Under the pieces are notes generated by a model. It made no database searches. It saw only the letters and a list, made by a program, of their open reading frames with translations, and was not told where the DNA came from. Both the position numbers and the translations under genes were made by a program. DNA of 64,000 nucleotides from assembly GCF_040581485.1 (NCBI RefSeq), contig NC_090128.1, positions 20,514,931-20,578,930 of the forward strand, given 5' to 3'. Position 1 is the stretch's first letter; each line of letters starts with the position of its first letter. The DNA comes from Linepithema humile. Taxonomy: Eukaryota; Arthropoda; Insecta; Hymenoptera; Formicidae. Positions 12,801 to 25,900 of this stretch are shown piece by piece.

Positions 12801-14655
12801 ATCGTAAATTGGATCGCATTCCGGAAATCTCGAAATAATCGTAAAACGTTCTGGACTCGTTTATGGCGCAAAACAGATCCGCTTACGCTGATGAAAAAGC
12901 GACAAATATTTCACGCTCGATTATTTCACGAGCACGCGAGCGCAACATTAAGCTTCAATCAAATCAAATTTATCAAGAAGTATTAGTCAAGCTGCAATTA
13001 CTTTTTTGTAACTGGTACTTAACGCCAAATAATGTAGCAATTGGCGAAAAGCGTAAGAAATAAAAAGGTGTTAATGCGCTAAGAGAAAAGAAAAAAAGCG
13101 TTAATATGAAAAGAGAAAGAAAGCAAAAAACGTTGATATAATTGGATAAAGACTTATAAAGACCTAAAACTGGAAATTTTACTAAAACAGGAGAAAGCGA
13201 TTGATATCTTGCTAACAAATTTCTGATTTTTCGAAAGCAAAGAACAAGAACTATAATCTAATTGTGATGGAAAATAAAGTGGGAGAGATTCGACAATTTC
13301 AGTCGCACGACCGTGACACTGCATTTTATTGTATATAAAGAAGCTGAGATTAGAACTTTACCTTTCCAAATGATACATCATGTATTCGTACGATCAGTAG
13401 ATCGATTGATGATGATGTCTTCTAAATGGAGAAACTAATCATCCTTTCGTCGTACACTTTCGAAAGTTCAATTAAATGAAGCTTACATGGAGGCTGCTCG
13501 AAATGCTAAGCGATCGATTTTCTAGAGACATGCCAATAATCATATATTACAATCGTATGAGACTCTCTTCTCATATCTTACGTTTTACGTGATTTTACGA
13601 GCGTTTTGAATAAAAATCGAGAAATCTTGCATTAATAATGTAATCTTGTAATGTAACGAAAAAGAAAGAAATTGATCGAGAAAGAAATGAGAGTTTCATT
13701 GAAACAAAATAATCACATGTTCAAGCGTATAATTTATACTTTACATTTTCATCATCTTTATTTCGCTCTATTTTATTTATCTATGTTTTATTTATTCTTT
13801 CACCTCGCTATTTTATATATTTCTATTTCTTAGTAAAGCGCTAGATTATATCGACTTTCTCTCTATTTTCTCGTCGACCTCCGAGAACCTTCACAATTGT
13901 CTCAAATTAGAATAAAATTATAATAAAACGTTTCACATGGAGGCTACGCACAATTTCATTGAGGTCACGATGCACACATGCGGTGGCGGAAAAAATGCCA
14001 ACGCGGGGCTATCTTTAGCGAAAGACTTTCGCCGCAGAATCCTCTGCGAGCTTCGTAGCAGCAGTAACCCTTGCGCTTGAGCTCCTTTCTAATTTGTAGG
14101 AGTTAAGAAACAAAATAGAATCAAAAGAAGATCCAAGAACAATTCGCGTTCCACTTTCATTCATAACGCCACCCAATATCTCATCTTCCTTATTTTTTTC
14201 CTATTTTTCTCGAATCTGCCTATCATTGCGGTTTTTTAGAAATCAGGCGCCAAGAAAGCCATATATAGCTGCTCCATGCTGATTCACAGTTTTCTTCCTC
14301 TCCGCCATGCGTCATTAAAATACTAAGATATTCAGGGTACCAGAATGCGAGATTAGATTATAAAGATGAGTGCATTTATATCTGTTCCACTTTAGTTTAT
14401 ACAAATGTAAACAGGTCGTTCCACTTTAAGTTTCGACATGTCTTCAAAGGCTTGAAAAGTTGAGAGCACACTGAAGTATCTTAAAAATTAGATAATTAAA
14501 TTACGTAATATTTTTGAAATCAAAACACACTCTCTTATGCATTTCATTAATAACGATTGCATTAATCTTTTGCAAGTGCTGATTTCCAGAACGTATATTT
14601 ATATTCTTACACCACTCTCGGTGCGCTCTAATCCAGCGCAACTTTACAAATATAA
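9851..14655. other. Intergenic DNA, no gene seen
   Basis: AT-rich sequence with only short open frames. A slightly GC-richer patch at 11,950-12,370 is open in several frames on both strands, but it has no splice sites, conserved motif or start context that I trust. A TATATA near 14262 with a CACAGTT about 25 bases downstream resembles a promoter, but nothing codes after it. Confidence 0.5.
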
Positions 14656-14955
14656 AGGTCCGTTTATACATATCCGTACCGTATCCGTACCGTGTCCGTA
14701 CCGTACACGTCCGTGCACGGATGCTAGATTCGATTCCATATGATTAAATGTAAGTATTTACACTATTCCGTATCCGTGCCGTCCGTGTCCGTACCGGCAC
14801 CGCAGATATCGTTGGCGACGATATTTTCACGGACCGGAAGGCACTGAACGTGTCGGTACTGACAAATGTAAATAGGCTTCAGTGTAGCATTCAGATTTTT
14901 GAGTCTCATTTTGTATCAATCTGCGATATCGAGAGCATTCTTTTAAAATAAAGAA

Positions 14956-15216
14956 ATGGATTATGATAGAATTATTTCAACAAAATTGATAGAATTAGTG
15001 CAACAACACATCGAATTATACGACCTTTCCCATCCAAAATATCTTGATGGAATTTATAAAGAAAAACTGTGGCAGAGTATTTCTCAAGAACTTGACCAAC
15101 CAGGTAATTTTACTCATGATAAATATTATTTTACAAATAAATTTTTATATTCATTAAACATCATTTTATTTGAAGAAAAAATACACAATTCTCTTCAAAA
15201 ATTTATACATATGTAG
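14956..15216 (+). pseudogene. Truncated MADF-like (Myb/SANT-like) DNA-binding protein of the Harbinger element
   Basis: The frame starts with ATG and gives a segment of the form LIELVQQHIELYD..HPKY.D...KEKLWQSI, which matches the start of a MADF domain: the acidic LYD, the HP.Y and the aromatic W in the first helices. The match stops after residue 49, at a CCAG/GTAATT sequence that looks like a splice donor. Everything after that is low-complexity read-through. In intact elements of this family this protein helps bring the transposase to the DNA ends. Here only the first third remains, so it is not expected to function. Confidence 0.7.
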
Positions 15217-15384
15217 GAACGTGTTTTCGCTAGCCGGTTCTCTCCATCTTGTATATTGTTTTCGTATTTTATTATCAATTAAATTGAGTAACACATTAAA
15301 AGCATGTTCTGACATTCTAAAATATTGATAAAATTTAGTTGCATCATCAAAAAATTCTTTATATGTAAAATGTAAAAAATTCAT
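15166..15384 (-). pseudogene. N-terminal fragment of a HARBI1-like Harbinger transposase
   Basis: The - strand frame begins MNFLHFTYKEFFDD and has FYQYFRMS...FNVLLNLI...IRK..TRWREPAS. This is the conserved N-terminal block of HARBI1-type nucleases (the FRMS helix followed by the REP motif). The similarity ends after about 55 residues and the frame then runs into unrelated sequence. The DDE catalytic triad is missing, so this is a dead remnant. The fragment converges on the MADF frame, as expected for a deleted Harbinger element. Confidence 0.72.
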
Positions 15385-15659
15385 CTTTTTTTTTTCGTTT
15401 TGTCCATGCTTTATGAACCCATAAAATCCGTTTTTTTTTTTTTTTTTAAGATTTCTCTTCGTCTAAAATTAATGCTATTACCGCTAATTCGTTTATCGAT
15501 AGCTTTGCCATGTTCACAGTTCAGATGTATGTCTCAAGACTGATGTTTCAAAATATTCACGGATGCGAGCCGGATATGTGTAAATACTCATATCGAATCT
15601 TGCCGGTACGGTACGGACACGGTACGGATACGGTACGGATATGTATAAACGGACCTTAA

Positions 15660-17022
15660 GTCTTTATAACACGCGACCCACATTCTCCGATTGTGGCTCT
15701 TCTGGCCAGCGGCGTTTCACCTGTCCGCGATTCGGACTCGAGTGCGGAAAGGGAAGAAGGATATGATGAGTCTCGAATGATTCTCAAAGCGACGATTAAA
15801 AATGAGAGTAAACCTGTTTCCGCGCCACGCAAGAGTTCTTTAGAGAATCGTTTATTTTTTACAAAACTGACGATATCCCGTTAAGGGAAAGGAGAGAAAT
15901 GCAAATAAAGTTGTTTTTTCAGATATATAATTAACAAAATAAAATCCGACGAATATTCATTTACAGATTACTAAGATAGTGCTGTTGAAACTCTATAATA
16001 GAAGAGGCTTGTTTCGCTTTCCGACCAACCGTTTTTCTCATGGCTTTCTCAGCTTGTCATCCGAATTTACGTTCTCACGGTTTAGAGCGTTTACTCTGCT
16101 CATTCGCAGCTGGTAATGCCGCTGGTTCACGTAATCAGCGACTTAATGCTGATTTACGGATCGGCAGAAGACTCGCCGTGAACTCACATCGATCACTTTC
16201 CTGTCGATCACTTTATAAAGTAATGAGAAAAGCCGCTGAGACGTTTAAAATGACATGAGTTGTCAGAACCGCGAATGTCACTCCGTAATTAACTTTAAAT
16301 ACCATCGTAATGAATGGCACAAAAGTTTTATCTTAACATTCATAACATAGCGTGATATTTATTTTACACGTTGAAGCCTCGAAGAACATTTGAAGAATAT
16401 TTTATTGTTAATCGCGTGATTTGAGATCGTTCTCTCTTTTACAAAAATGCAACTGTTACACTTTAATGCGCTTAATTCTATTAAGAGCGTAATAATTCGA
16501 TTGTTACGGCACAGCGGCGATCTGCATCTGTGCGATTGATTATTAAACATTCTCTGAGGCCTCGTTTCGCAGAGCTGAGTCCTTTATTCCACAACTACTC
16601 ATCCTCTCACGAAAGTGGGTCGATTGTAATTCTTAATATCGAGGGAATTAGCCGCGCACGTTTTACTCGCGACTTCGAAACAATTTAATCGCGCACCAGA
16701 CAAACGTTCTCTAACGACGACGTGCAAATCTGTACACCGCCGCGGTAACGTTAGCGCGTCACTAATCGAAGACGGTAATACTGGCTAATCGTACGTCGAA
16801 ACGCGCATTCGCGCATAACGTAAAGGCGCCGCTTTCACCCCTTCCGTCGTCATCAAGCAGCTGTTATTAGAAACGGAATCCGCTTTGGAGGAGACGAATC
16901 TCAAGTGGAGCGAAGCAGTAACGATTTTCGGACGCAGCGTCGCTTTCGTGAGAAAGAAAGTCGCTGACGTAAGAGGTCTTAACCGTATGTTAATTCCCGT
17001 TATTTCACCACTAATTATTCGC
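15660..17022. other. Intergenic DNA, no gene seen
   Basis: Mixed AT-rich and GC-richer sequence. Frames at 15693-15884 and 16040-16258 lack motifs, splice context and codon pattern, and I do not call them genes. The 300 bases before 17023 are GC-richer and may be promoter-proximal. Confidence 0.45.
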
Positions 17023-17030
17023 TATAAAAG
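17023..17030 (+). promoter_or_regulatory. Possible TATA promoter with orphan first exon
   Basis: TATAAAAG is followed about 30 bases later by a short GC-richer stretch that ends in GATCAG/GTAAAA, a fair splice donor, at 17072/17073. This could be a noncoding first exon, perhaps of the Spätzle-like gene whose first coding exon is at 19814, or of an unrelated transcript. No transcript evidence is available. Confidence 0.3.
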
Positions 17031-17829
17031 GAAGTAGAGACGTAACTTCCGGAGAACTTTGTTTGGTGATCAGGTAAAATTTTTTTTTTAAGTATAATTA
17101 TATGACATATAGTTGACGAATTTTACGATCATTAAAAAAACTTATATTGAAAAAAATTTGTGAAATTAGTGACACTTCAAAAATAATTTATATTAATGCC
17201 GATTTCTAGAAAGATACCATGTAAATAATTTTTAAATGGCACATATTAAATATAAATAGTTCGCATTTTAGGTGCTTAAGCAGATTTTACTGAAAGAGAA
17301 GAACGAAGAAACGCATATTGTTATAAATACGCTAATTATAATAAACGCAAAATATAATTAACATGAGAAAGTGTTTTTATATGGCTCGTGCTTATCATAG
17401 CACGATCTTATCGTGCCTCTAATATGTCTCGTGTCGAAATACATGTGCATGTTATACTGTATATGTAAAATAACACTTTCTCGCCATTTACCTTTTCACA
17501 GATATTACATAGATCACTCGATATTACAGTGCACAGTACGCTTTCCAAGCAATTTCATGTGATTTAATCTGAAGTGAGAAAGTTTACGATTGCAATCCGC
17601 AATTGCACATGGTAGTTCTAGTAATATACATGATGTTATACAATTCACACTTTTATAGTCTGCTCTGCAAACGAGCTAACTCTTCGTCAACAACCGATGT
17701 ATCTTTTCGAATAAAACTTCAACTAATAGCTTATATCAAATGAAATTATTTTAAATGCGGTTGCATCATGCAAGAATTTACATCGGATCGATTATTACAT
17801 AATTTTTTAGATATATACACATATACATA

Positions 17830-17990
17830 CACGGAGAAAATTTTATATCAAAAATCACTATGTACGACAGTAGCCGCGGACCATGAAGGAATTATAAAAA
17901 TTTTTACTATGTTTTTGATGAAACAGTAAAAATTTTCGGTCCGCGGCTACTGTTGTACATAGTAATTTTTGATACAAAATTTTTTCCATG
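17830..17990. mobile_element. 161-bp foldback MITE with TA target site (Tc1/mariner-like)
   Basis: The ends CACGGAGAAAATTTT and, inverted, CATGGAAAAAATTTT lead into arms of about 52 bp that contain an ACAGTAGCCGCGGACC block. The arms are inverted with only a few mismatches, and the loop is about 55 bp. The element is bounded by TA on both sides (17828-17829 and 17991-17992), as for Tc1/mariner relatives. It has no coding capacity. Confidence 0.75.
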
Positions 17991-17992
17991 TA

Positions 17993-19190
17993 AAGTTAAT
18001 GTAAAAGGAAGTCCTCAATAAAAGAGCACACGGTCCATCAGCACACTTTCTGAAATAGTCGTGTTTATAAGCTGTCACGATGAATTTGTTGAGAGCAGTT
18101 GAATAGAAGACAGATATGCCATAGAAAATACCAAGTACAAAATTAGGTGAGGAGACTTTCTCTAAACAATCGCATATTGTTAATCGCATTATCGAAAGTA
18201 AGAAACGTAAAGTGGCAATCATAGAGAAAACAAAGTTGGTCGGTGGTTAACCCACTGCTGTACACTCATCATTTAATTTATTTTTACGATATGATATTTT
18301 ATAAATAATATGAATATCTAAGTCAGCCAAGCGTGATATTTTATTATTAAAAAAATGAGTTTTTGCAAGAGTGCTGAACCTCAAGTTAAATTATGCGTGA
18401 CAATTCGGTAGCGTGGAAGAGTAATAAAAAAAAATACTTTCTTTTTGTTTAACATAGTGATTTTTTTTACTTTCATTTCTTGAATATGTATTACAATTAC
18501 TAGACAAAAATAATTTTGTCTAATTTACATGTTATTTTATTAAAAAATTAAGGTCTAATTATAAATATGTTTTTAATAAATTTTTTAATTTCATAATATT
18601 TGTAAAAAGAAAAATTATACAAAATTTAAGAGAAAAATTACTAGCTTTCTATCACTATATAGGTTGCCAAAGACATTTTGTAGATCTGTAGAGTCACCTG
18701 CTTCACGCACGCGACAAAAAGATCGAAGTAATCGATGGCGAAGAAAAGCTTTCTCGGTACAATAGACTGTCACATCGAAAGTACCAGATCTAGAATAGTA
18801 ATCATAAACAGAATACTATGTTGATCATCCGGAATAGTAATCATAAACAGAAAAGTTCATCACAACTCGACAATCATGATATACAGAGTGTGTTACCGTT
18901 TCGTTTCTCATTTTTTATCTATAAGCTCTTTGATTATTTTGGAGTCGGTTTTTCTAAGTCAAAATTAAATAAAATAAAATCTTCTTTCATAATTTTAATT
19001 AACTATTAAATAAAAAATCTGTTAAAGAGCAAAGTTAAAGAGCAAAGTCTCTAAATAGAATAATAATAAGATTTTTTTCATGTTCTCTCATTTTGAAAGC
19101 TTGATCCACGAAATTTTCTAGGTCTTCGACAGCTTTATTAGCTCAATACCTTTTTTAGAAAAGATATTCAGGTTGATGAAAAAAGAGTAA
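17993..19190. other. Intergenic or leader DNA, no gene seen
   Basis: AT-rich sequence with short frames only. It contains a 21-bp direct repeat (18793-18852). Confidence 0.5.
18793..18852. repeat. Two 21-bp direct repeats
   Basis: The word GAATAGTAATCATAAACAGA occurs at about 18793 and again at about 18832, separated by 18 bases. A micro-duplication; no function is apparent. Confidence 0.7.
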
Positions 19191-19813
19191 CTAATTAAAA
19201 AAAAAGTACGATGAACCTGGGACACTTTGTATACTACAATACAAGCATGCGATGCTGCGAGTCTGTTGACCGAGAGTAAAGCCTCGCTCTCTCGCATAGA
19301 CGGAGAGGAGGAGCTCAGCTGGCCGACTTCTTCCTTCTCTCCAGTACGACACGCTTATCCACCAACCCAACGACGGTCCAGTTTTCTCGGTCACGGTTGC
19401 ACGAGGGGGAGATTGCGGGTTCCTACATTATCCCCACGTGGTCCACATGGGGGAGCTCTTCGTCTCCTACCACCACAGGAGAGTTGCCGTTTCGCGCTAG
19501 TTCGAAGAGCAGATCGGCTGCAGGTGGATTTGGCGAACTGACATCGGTACCGAGAGGTTCTTCTAGAACAGAGGCCCTCCGTCGTTCATCGGTGCGGTCT
19601 GCCAGTTTTGAAGCAGGTTTCAAACAATCTGGGATAGTGAACTCGAATTCGTAATATTCGTGAAAAAAGTTCTTCCGTTGAGTGTCTGATAATATAGTTC
19701 CATGAGAGTGCTGAGAAATTGATGAACCGTTGCATGACAGTGACAGTGAAATCCGTGATACTTGCGGATCTGTTGATATTGAAACTGTTGATGAATCTTA
19801 GTGGTTTGCTAGG
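19191..19813 (+). other. Probable 5' leader/promoter region of the Spätzle-like gene
   Basis: A GC-richer island directly upstream of the first coding exon at 19814. It is open in several frames on both strands, but none has a recognisable motif or joins by splicing to anything. Its position suggests an untranslated first exon and promoter. It has several upstream ATGs, which could limit translation if transcribed. The start site cannot be fixed from sequence. Confidence 0.4.
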
Positions 19814-19938
19814 ATGAGGATAGGACGGTCGTGTTGGGTGCTGCTGGTAAGATTGATTCATTAAAATTGATATTAATTTTTATCAATTAAAAATAGTGTA
19901 TCTTGCGAGTTTTTAATTATTTACTAAGTCCATTTTTG

Positions 19939-19972
<34 letters not shown>

Positions 19973-22900
19973 CAAAATTTTCATACTTTTAATTACACGA
20001 AAAATATACGAAAGAATATTTGAAAAGAGCGATAAACAAATTTTTTATAATATTCTTATGCGACAGATGTCTAAATTTTATCCTCCCTTTTTTTCTCAAA
20101 AATAGCATTTTTAAATTCTTTACTAATTATTATTAAAATATTACCGTGTAATTACTGTTTCTGTGTATCAATAACTGTACCTAAAAATTATCAGGCTTGA
20201 AATCATACTTGGAAAAAAAATTTAATCCGTTAGTTTTGGAGTTGAATGAACGATGTTCTTCACTTCCTTTAGTTTCTTGACCGAGTGATGCTCTCTGAGT
20301 CAGTTTACTTTATCCAAAGTGGAACAACCTTTGTCGTGACCTTGATCCAGCGGTTCGCTGGAACGAGGAAAAGTAATAGATGCCTCGCATACGGAATACC
20401 GAGTTCGCTCTCGCACGGAAACTTGCGAAAGGCTTTACATCAGCGTAATGAATATGGAACTCGTGCGACTAAGAATACTCATCACGAAATGTTCAAACGC
20501 AGTCACGCGATTTTGTTCATTGCTGAAGAACTCATTGATAATCAGTGAAATCTTGTCTGTTCGATGTGATTATTAGATTGATTACTGGTCGCCGATTGAA
20601 AAGTAGTGGATAGAACAGGATTTTAATTTTTATCAATTAAATTTTAACTTTTATAATAAAAATTTTATTATTTTAACTTTTATAATAAAAAACGACATAA
20701 TTAAATTCTTATTATTATTCTTGCTCCTTTTTTTATATCTTTACAATCACAATGAAATTTTTTATCTCAATAACGAGCGGAAATGTTTCTTTGATAAAAA
20801 TCTAAAAATAAATTAACTTAATTATTTCCTTGTTTTATAAGTTTATTGTAATTTTATTCAGATTTATTATGGAAATACAATGTTTCAAGCATTTTCTGGT
20901 ATTAAATTTAAAAAATGCGTGATGCCTTTGTAAGATATTTAATTTGAAAAAATGCATCTCTAATGATTGGATAATAACAGACCTACTCTTTGCCGGTCAC
21001 GTTACAGTTGAGAACTTGGTTTTTCCAATGCATTGCATGACACATCGTGATTTGTAAATTCTCATGTGCGTGCGTAGCTGTATCCTGCGTTCGATGCTCT
21101 GAACACTACATTTTTCAGCGAAACTAGATGCCGTTATTAGCGTATTGAGAAGAGATATCTTTATATTCGTGATTTATTCCGCTATTATTAAAGCGCGTAA
21201 AAAATTAATAAGCGTTAATTAAGGCTACCAATCCTATTTTATAAGTATCGATAAGTATAATGTTGCCCCGATTCACTAATACGTGTATGAGTTTAACGTT
21301 TATCGTTGATGACTAGCTTTCGACGTGATTATCTCTCTCACAATAATTAATTCGCTCAGCCGAAAATAATTAAATTGAAGATAGCTTATCGCGTTCTCCA
21401 ATTATAAGTTGTCGACTGTCAGTCTTTATCTTAAAAAGAAACTTACGGCTATTTACTTTCACTAAATCCGAGTCCACAAAAATCGTATATGTAAATTATG
21501 CATTCAATTTATTTAATAAAATATGATGCTAGGCGATCGAATCTGCATAATACTTTCGCGACGGAATCTCAAACTCTGTTCTCGACGGTTGCATAAAATT
21601 GTGACGCAGACTCCATGGCATGCTGCAAAAGAGCATTGCGGCCACTGCGTTTCCGGTGCAACGAACGTAAACACACAGACCGACGTTTCTCCGGAGACGA
21701 ACTTCCTCCTCGTAAAAAAAGGAAAAAAAAAAGAAAAAAGAGATCTCTTGTGCGATAATCGGTCCACGGTCTTGGCAAACAAGAGATACGTATAACGTAA
21801 TTTACGCTTCCTTGCGGTTCATTCCTGGCTATGTACAGCGGTTGCACGCTCGTTACGATTGTTTCTTTCCGGAAGTTGCATTTTATTGTCCCTTCGCTCA
21901 GCCACGCGCGCCGTTTTCACTAGAATTTCATTAAATCGGCGTCTCGCCAGCGACGCCCACTAATTAGCGGTGTCAGATGTTAATTAACGTATATCATTTT
22001 GCTTATAAAAATTCATCTATTTATGTTTGCATTTGCATTAAGTATAATTTTTAACTGAGAATTAATTACAGCTAATTATGTTTTATTATCAACAAATTTA
22101 GATATGATGACACTCGCGAAGTTAATTAACTCGGATTTGTCGTTTAATCTGAATCAAGTGTTTTTATCCTTTAATCTTTCTGGCTATTAGATAGTTAATG
22201 ACATAATGATGTATATTTTCATTCTATATTTATAAATGTGTTGCATAATGCATTCGATAATACAATATTATTCTAACGACTTATTTAATAATATTATATA
22301 TAAGAAAAATTACGTGTCACAATACGCAACGCGCAATTTTGTTTCCGTCTCTAGACAGTTTTGTTACTGTCCCCGATCCACGCCGAGAAGGACGACAGTG
22401 CCGATCTCGACGATGGCGAAAAATCTCAGGAGAAGATATCGGCGTCGCTCAAGCTCGTCGACGAGGAGAATGGCAAAAACAGAACAAACAAAGTATGTAA
22501 AGTACTAAGCACTAAGAATCGAAGAACTTTCGAATAATATTTAACCGATATTGCTTATTTTTTTACTTTTTCGTAAAATCCGAATCGCGTAAAATGTAAA
22601 ATAAAAATGTGAAATAAGAAAGATAACAAACCAAAGACTTAGCACATAATAATTCGTACGTTGCTTTCTAGTTTATAAATAAATATTACATCAAATTGAT
22701 TCAGCAAAACGACGAAGATACTTTCTTATGAAACTAATCTCTCTTTCCAGGCAATGAAGATACCGGAGAAACGAGAGCAAATTGGCGAGGTGGTGCCGAG
22801 AGCGCGTAGTCGGCCGCAAAAATTAGCGGCACTAGCATCCACGAAAATATCAAACAGTACGACTTTCTCGCCACTTGAGGTGGTTCGGTCCCTCGCCGGC

Positions 22901-25900
22901 GGCGGAAGCAGAAGGAACGCCAGCAGAGAATTAACGCTACCTATCAACATGGATGTAACGAGGATCATATCCGAAGATACCGACTCCGAGGAGAGCGAGT
23001 CGGGCGAGGACGCGACGCTCGAAGCGCTACCCGAGGTGAGTCAAAGTGTACAAATCAAAAGCGGCGTGTATTTATACGGCGCGCGTTCGTGCATAAATGA
23101 TCTATCACTGGCGACTTTTTCTTACCACCGGAGAACGGTAGAAAGTCGAAGTTTGACGTGTCTACTTGTCGTAAATTTCAACGAGATTTATCTCGCCGAG
23201 TTAAATATATGTATGTTTTCCCTGGCAGACAAGTTTCTCACGGCGCTACGCATGTAAATATTGAATTTTATGTATGAAACCTGTAATAAATTCAGGTTCC
23301 AGGACGATTTCTAAACTACAAAATTGTCTAAATCGACATCTACCGTATTATAGCTTAATACAGAGATCATTGATTGTATTTATTGTAAAGACCAGTTTGA
23401 CGCACCATTCATACTTATTTTCTATTAATGAGACTTGAATTATAATCAAAGATCGTCACGTTATAATTATTCAGAAAGATCTTAGAAATTCTATTAATCG
23501 AAACATTTTATTTTGTAATTTATTGTAGTTTCTAATTTTTATTTCTTTAAGCTTGGCTATGTTTCTAAACTTATTGCGAATTTTGGTCAATATGTCATAT
23601 ATTCGAAGGAATATATTTTTCCGAATTTTAATTCAGCACATCCTTCGATTGTGGGTCATACATTACGGTATTCCCGGATTTAGAACGAGACGGTATCGTA
23701 TAATTTCGCTTGTAGCTTTAAACGCCGGCTGTTAAACGGCACCTTTTATGCGAGTACTTTCACGCGTTCGACATATTTTATTGCGACGCCTCGTCGCAAG
23801 GACCATCTCATGAATCTCGTGAGTGGTCGCGTTTACTATACACCGTCGGATGTAACGCACGAGAGAACGACTTTCCATTCTGGACATTAATTAGCGAACG
23901 ACATGAACGAATATAGGCGGATGTGGATTTACTTCGTGTAGATTCGCAGATAAACGACGCTAGTGGATAGCTATAATAGTTACAAATAGAGTCGGCAGAC
24001 TGTATAAAGTGAATGCAATAAGAAGCGCAAGGTAAAGGTGGTTTATTACTGTTTCCTTTAACCGGCAACAGATTTATTTGTTTACGCAGTGTAGAGCTTT
24101 CTATGCATTAAAATCATTAAGATTATTGATAGGCACAATCAATTTTCACTTTGCATATTAGACATAAATAAACATACGATAAATTCAGGAAAATGATAAG
24201 ATGCACGAATTTTAAGTGGGCAATAAAATACATCGTTAATAATACGCAAGCTGTACAAATAATGTTCCTTTTTATTTCCTTTTCACACTTTTTCAGTATA
24301 CCTAAATAAACGGTCATTAAGGCCATTGTGCACAAACAATGCTTGAAGACGTTCATAATTATGGAGAATACATATTGTGAATTTCAAATTCGCACGCTAA
24401 TCTTTAATTATGAATTTTTTGTACATTATTATTATTAATAAGTATCAGATTTAACAATATTTCTTTTTATTATACTTTAACTAAAAAAAAGGAACACAAA
24501 CTTTAATGTCAAAATTATAAAGTTTTGATAATTTTATAAATTGGAGAAAATAAGGGTATTGTTCTGAACATTATTACGGATAAATTTTCTGAATTATAGG
24601 CCCAAGAACTGCGATTAGTGAGACCGAACGAGCGACGGCGACCCGTACAAGTCAAACCGTTACGGCCACCACTTCCAAATCGAAGAAATGTTTACACAGG
24701 TCAGTTTTCTCATTGACAATTGCATCAGATAAAAGCGATAAAAATGCTGAGACAGACCGTTCGATTTTCAGCATCATCGCGGCCGTCTATCGTGCGGTCC
24801 TCTAAGCGACCGAATGATTCGAAGAGGAGACCCACGGAAAACGAATGCACTTTCTTCACGAAGACAGTGTGTCTGGAGGCCAACGATTATCCGCAGTAAG
24901 TCCACCTCGAACTTTCGTTTCGGCGTTGAATTAATGATGGACAATTGTTATGCGGCAATTTGCATACGGGCGAGATTAAAATCTCTCGGGCCGTCTTAAT
25001 TGGCGAGACTGCGGTTTTCACTTTCCGCGTAGCCCTCCTCCCGAGAGGCGACCGAATTTTAAAGATAAATAAAGCGTATCATTAAGTTATTATAAAAATT
25101 TAATTAATTAAATTAATAAGATATTAGCGGCTATTTTTTTTCTTTTTTTCGATTATTTTCAAATTTTTTGTATCATCTTTTTGTGAATAGTTAATAGTTA
25201 ATAATTAATTTGCATTAATTCGCTTATTGCAAAGAAATATATATTAACCAATTGTAACATTGCTGTTTTTCTTGCTAAATTTTGCTAAAATTTGGTCTTC
25301 ACAAGTTGAATTATTATCTTAATTCTTCGAATAGAAAGTGAATGTGCATAAAGAAAATTTTTCCCAGTAGAAAAAATAGACTATTGTTCACTTTCCCGAA
25401 GAAGCATGCATTAATAACGCTCTTAACTTTCTAGCGAGGCGATAATAAGAAGTTTAAGGTCTAATAAGGAAATGGTATCGGCTTTGTTGACGGACTACAA
25501 AACGCCAGATGCCGGAAGCATAGAAGAAAAATTGCCGATTGCTCTAGCATTGGATACCAAATATGAAAATCGCTATGAAAACAGATACGAGAGCAACGAA
25601 ATTAAAAGGTAAATAATAAAATGTTTTTTTCTAGTTATATTTTTAAAATTGTATATTCTCAATAATTTTAGAATATGTATATTGTAAATTTTTTAATTTT
25701 TAACTTTAATATGAATAAAAAAAGCCACCCAAAGTAAGCAAAATGTTCGCAATGTTGACAATAAATTTATTGTTAATCTGGTAATATTGGACTATCTAGG
25801 TACTCGTACATAGATATCGAAAAATTATTTGGTACAGCTTAATATGTATAAATTTAATTTAATCTCTAAAATAAAAGTCTCAGAAAAGTCAAAAAAAAGA

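Larger units (their letters stand above)
14656..15656. mobile_element. PIF/Harbinger DNA transposon, 1 kb, internally deleted
   Basis: The ends are AGGTCCGTTTATACATATCC and its inverse, flanked by TAA on each side (14653-14655 and 15657-15659), the expected TWA target duplication. Both ends carry subterminal arrays of CCGTACCGTATCC-type repeats. Inside are two converging gene fragments: a MADF-like frame on + (14956-15216) and the N-terminus of a HARBI1-like transposase on - (15384-15166). This pairing of a DNA-binding accessory protein with a DDE nuclease is the standard Harbinger layout. Both frames are cut short and meet near 15,170-15,215, so the middle of the element, with the catalytic DDE region, has been lost. 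The right end is nearly identical to that of the foldback element at 5125-5466, so both were probably mobilised by the same transposase. Confidence 0.87.

Noticed and set aside
14262..14300. TATATA with a CACAGTT initiator-like site
   Set aside because: No coding exon follows before the transposon at 14656, and TATA words are common in this base composition.
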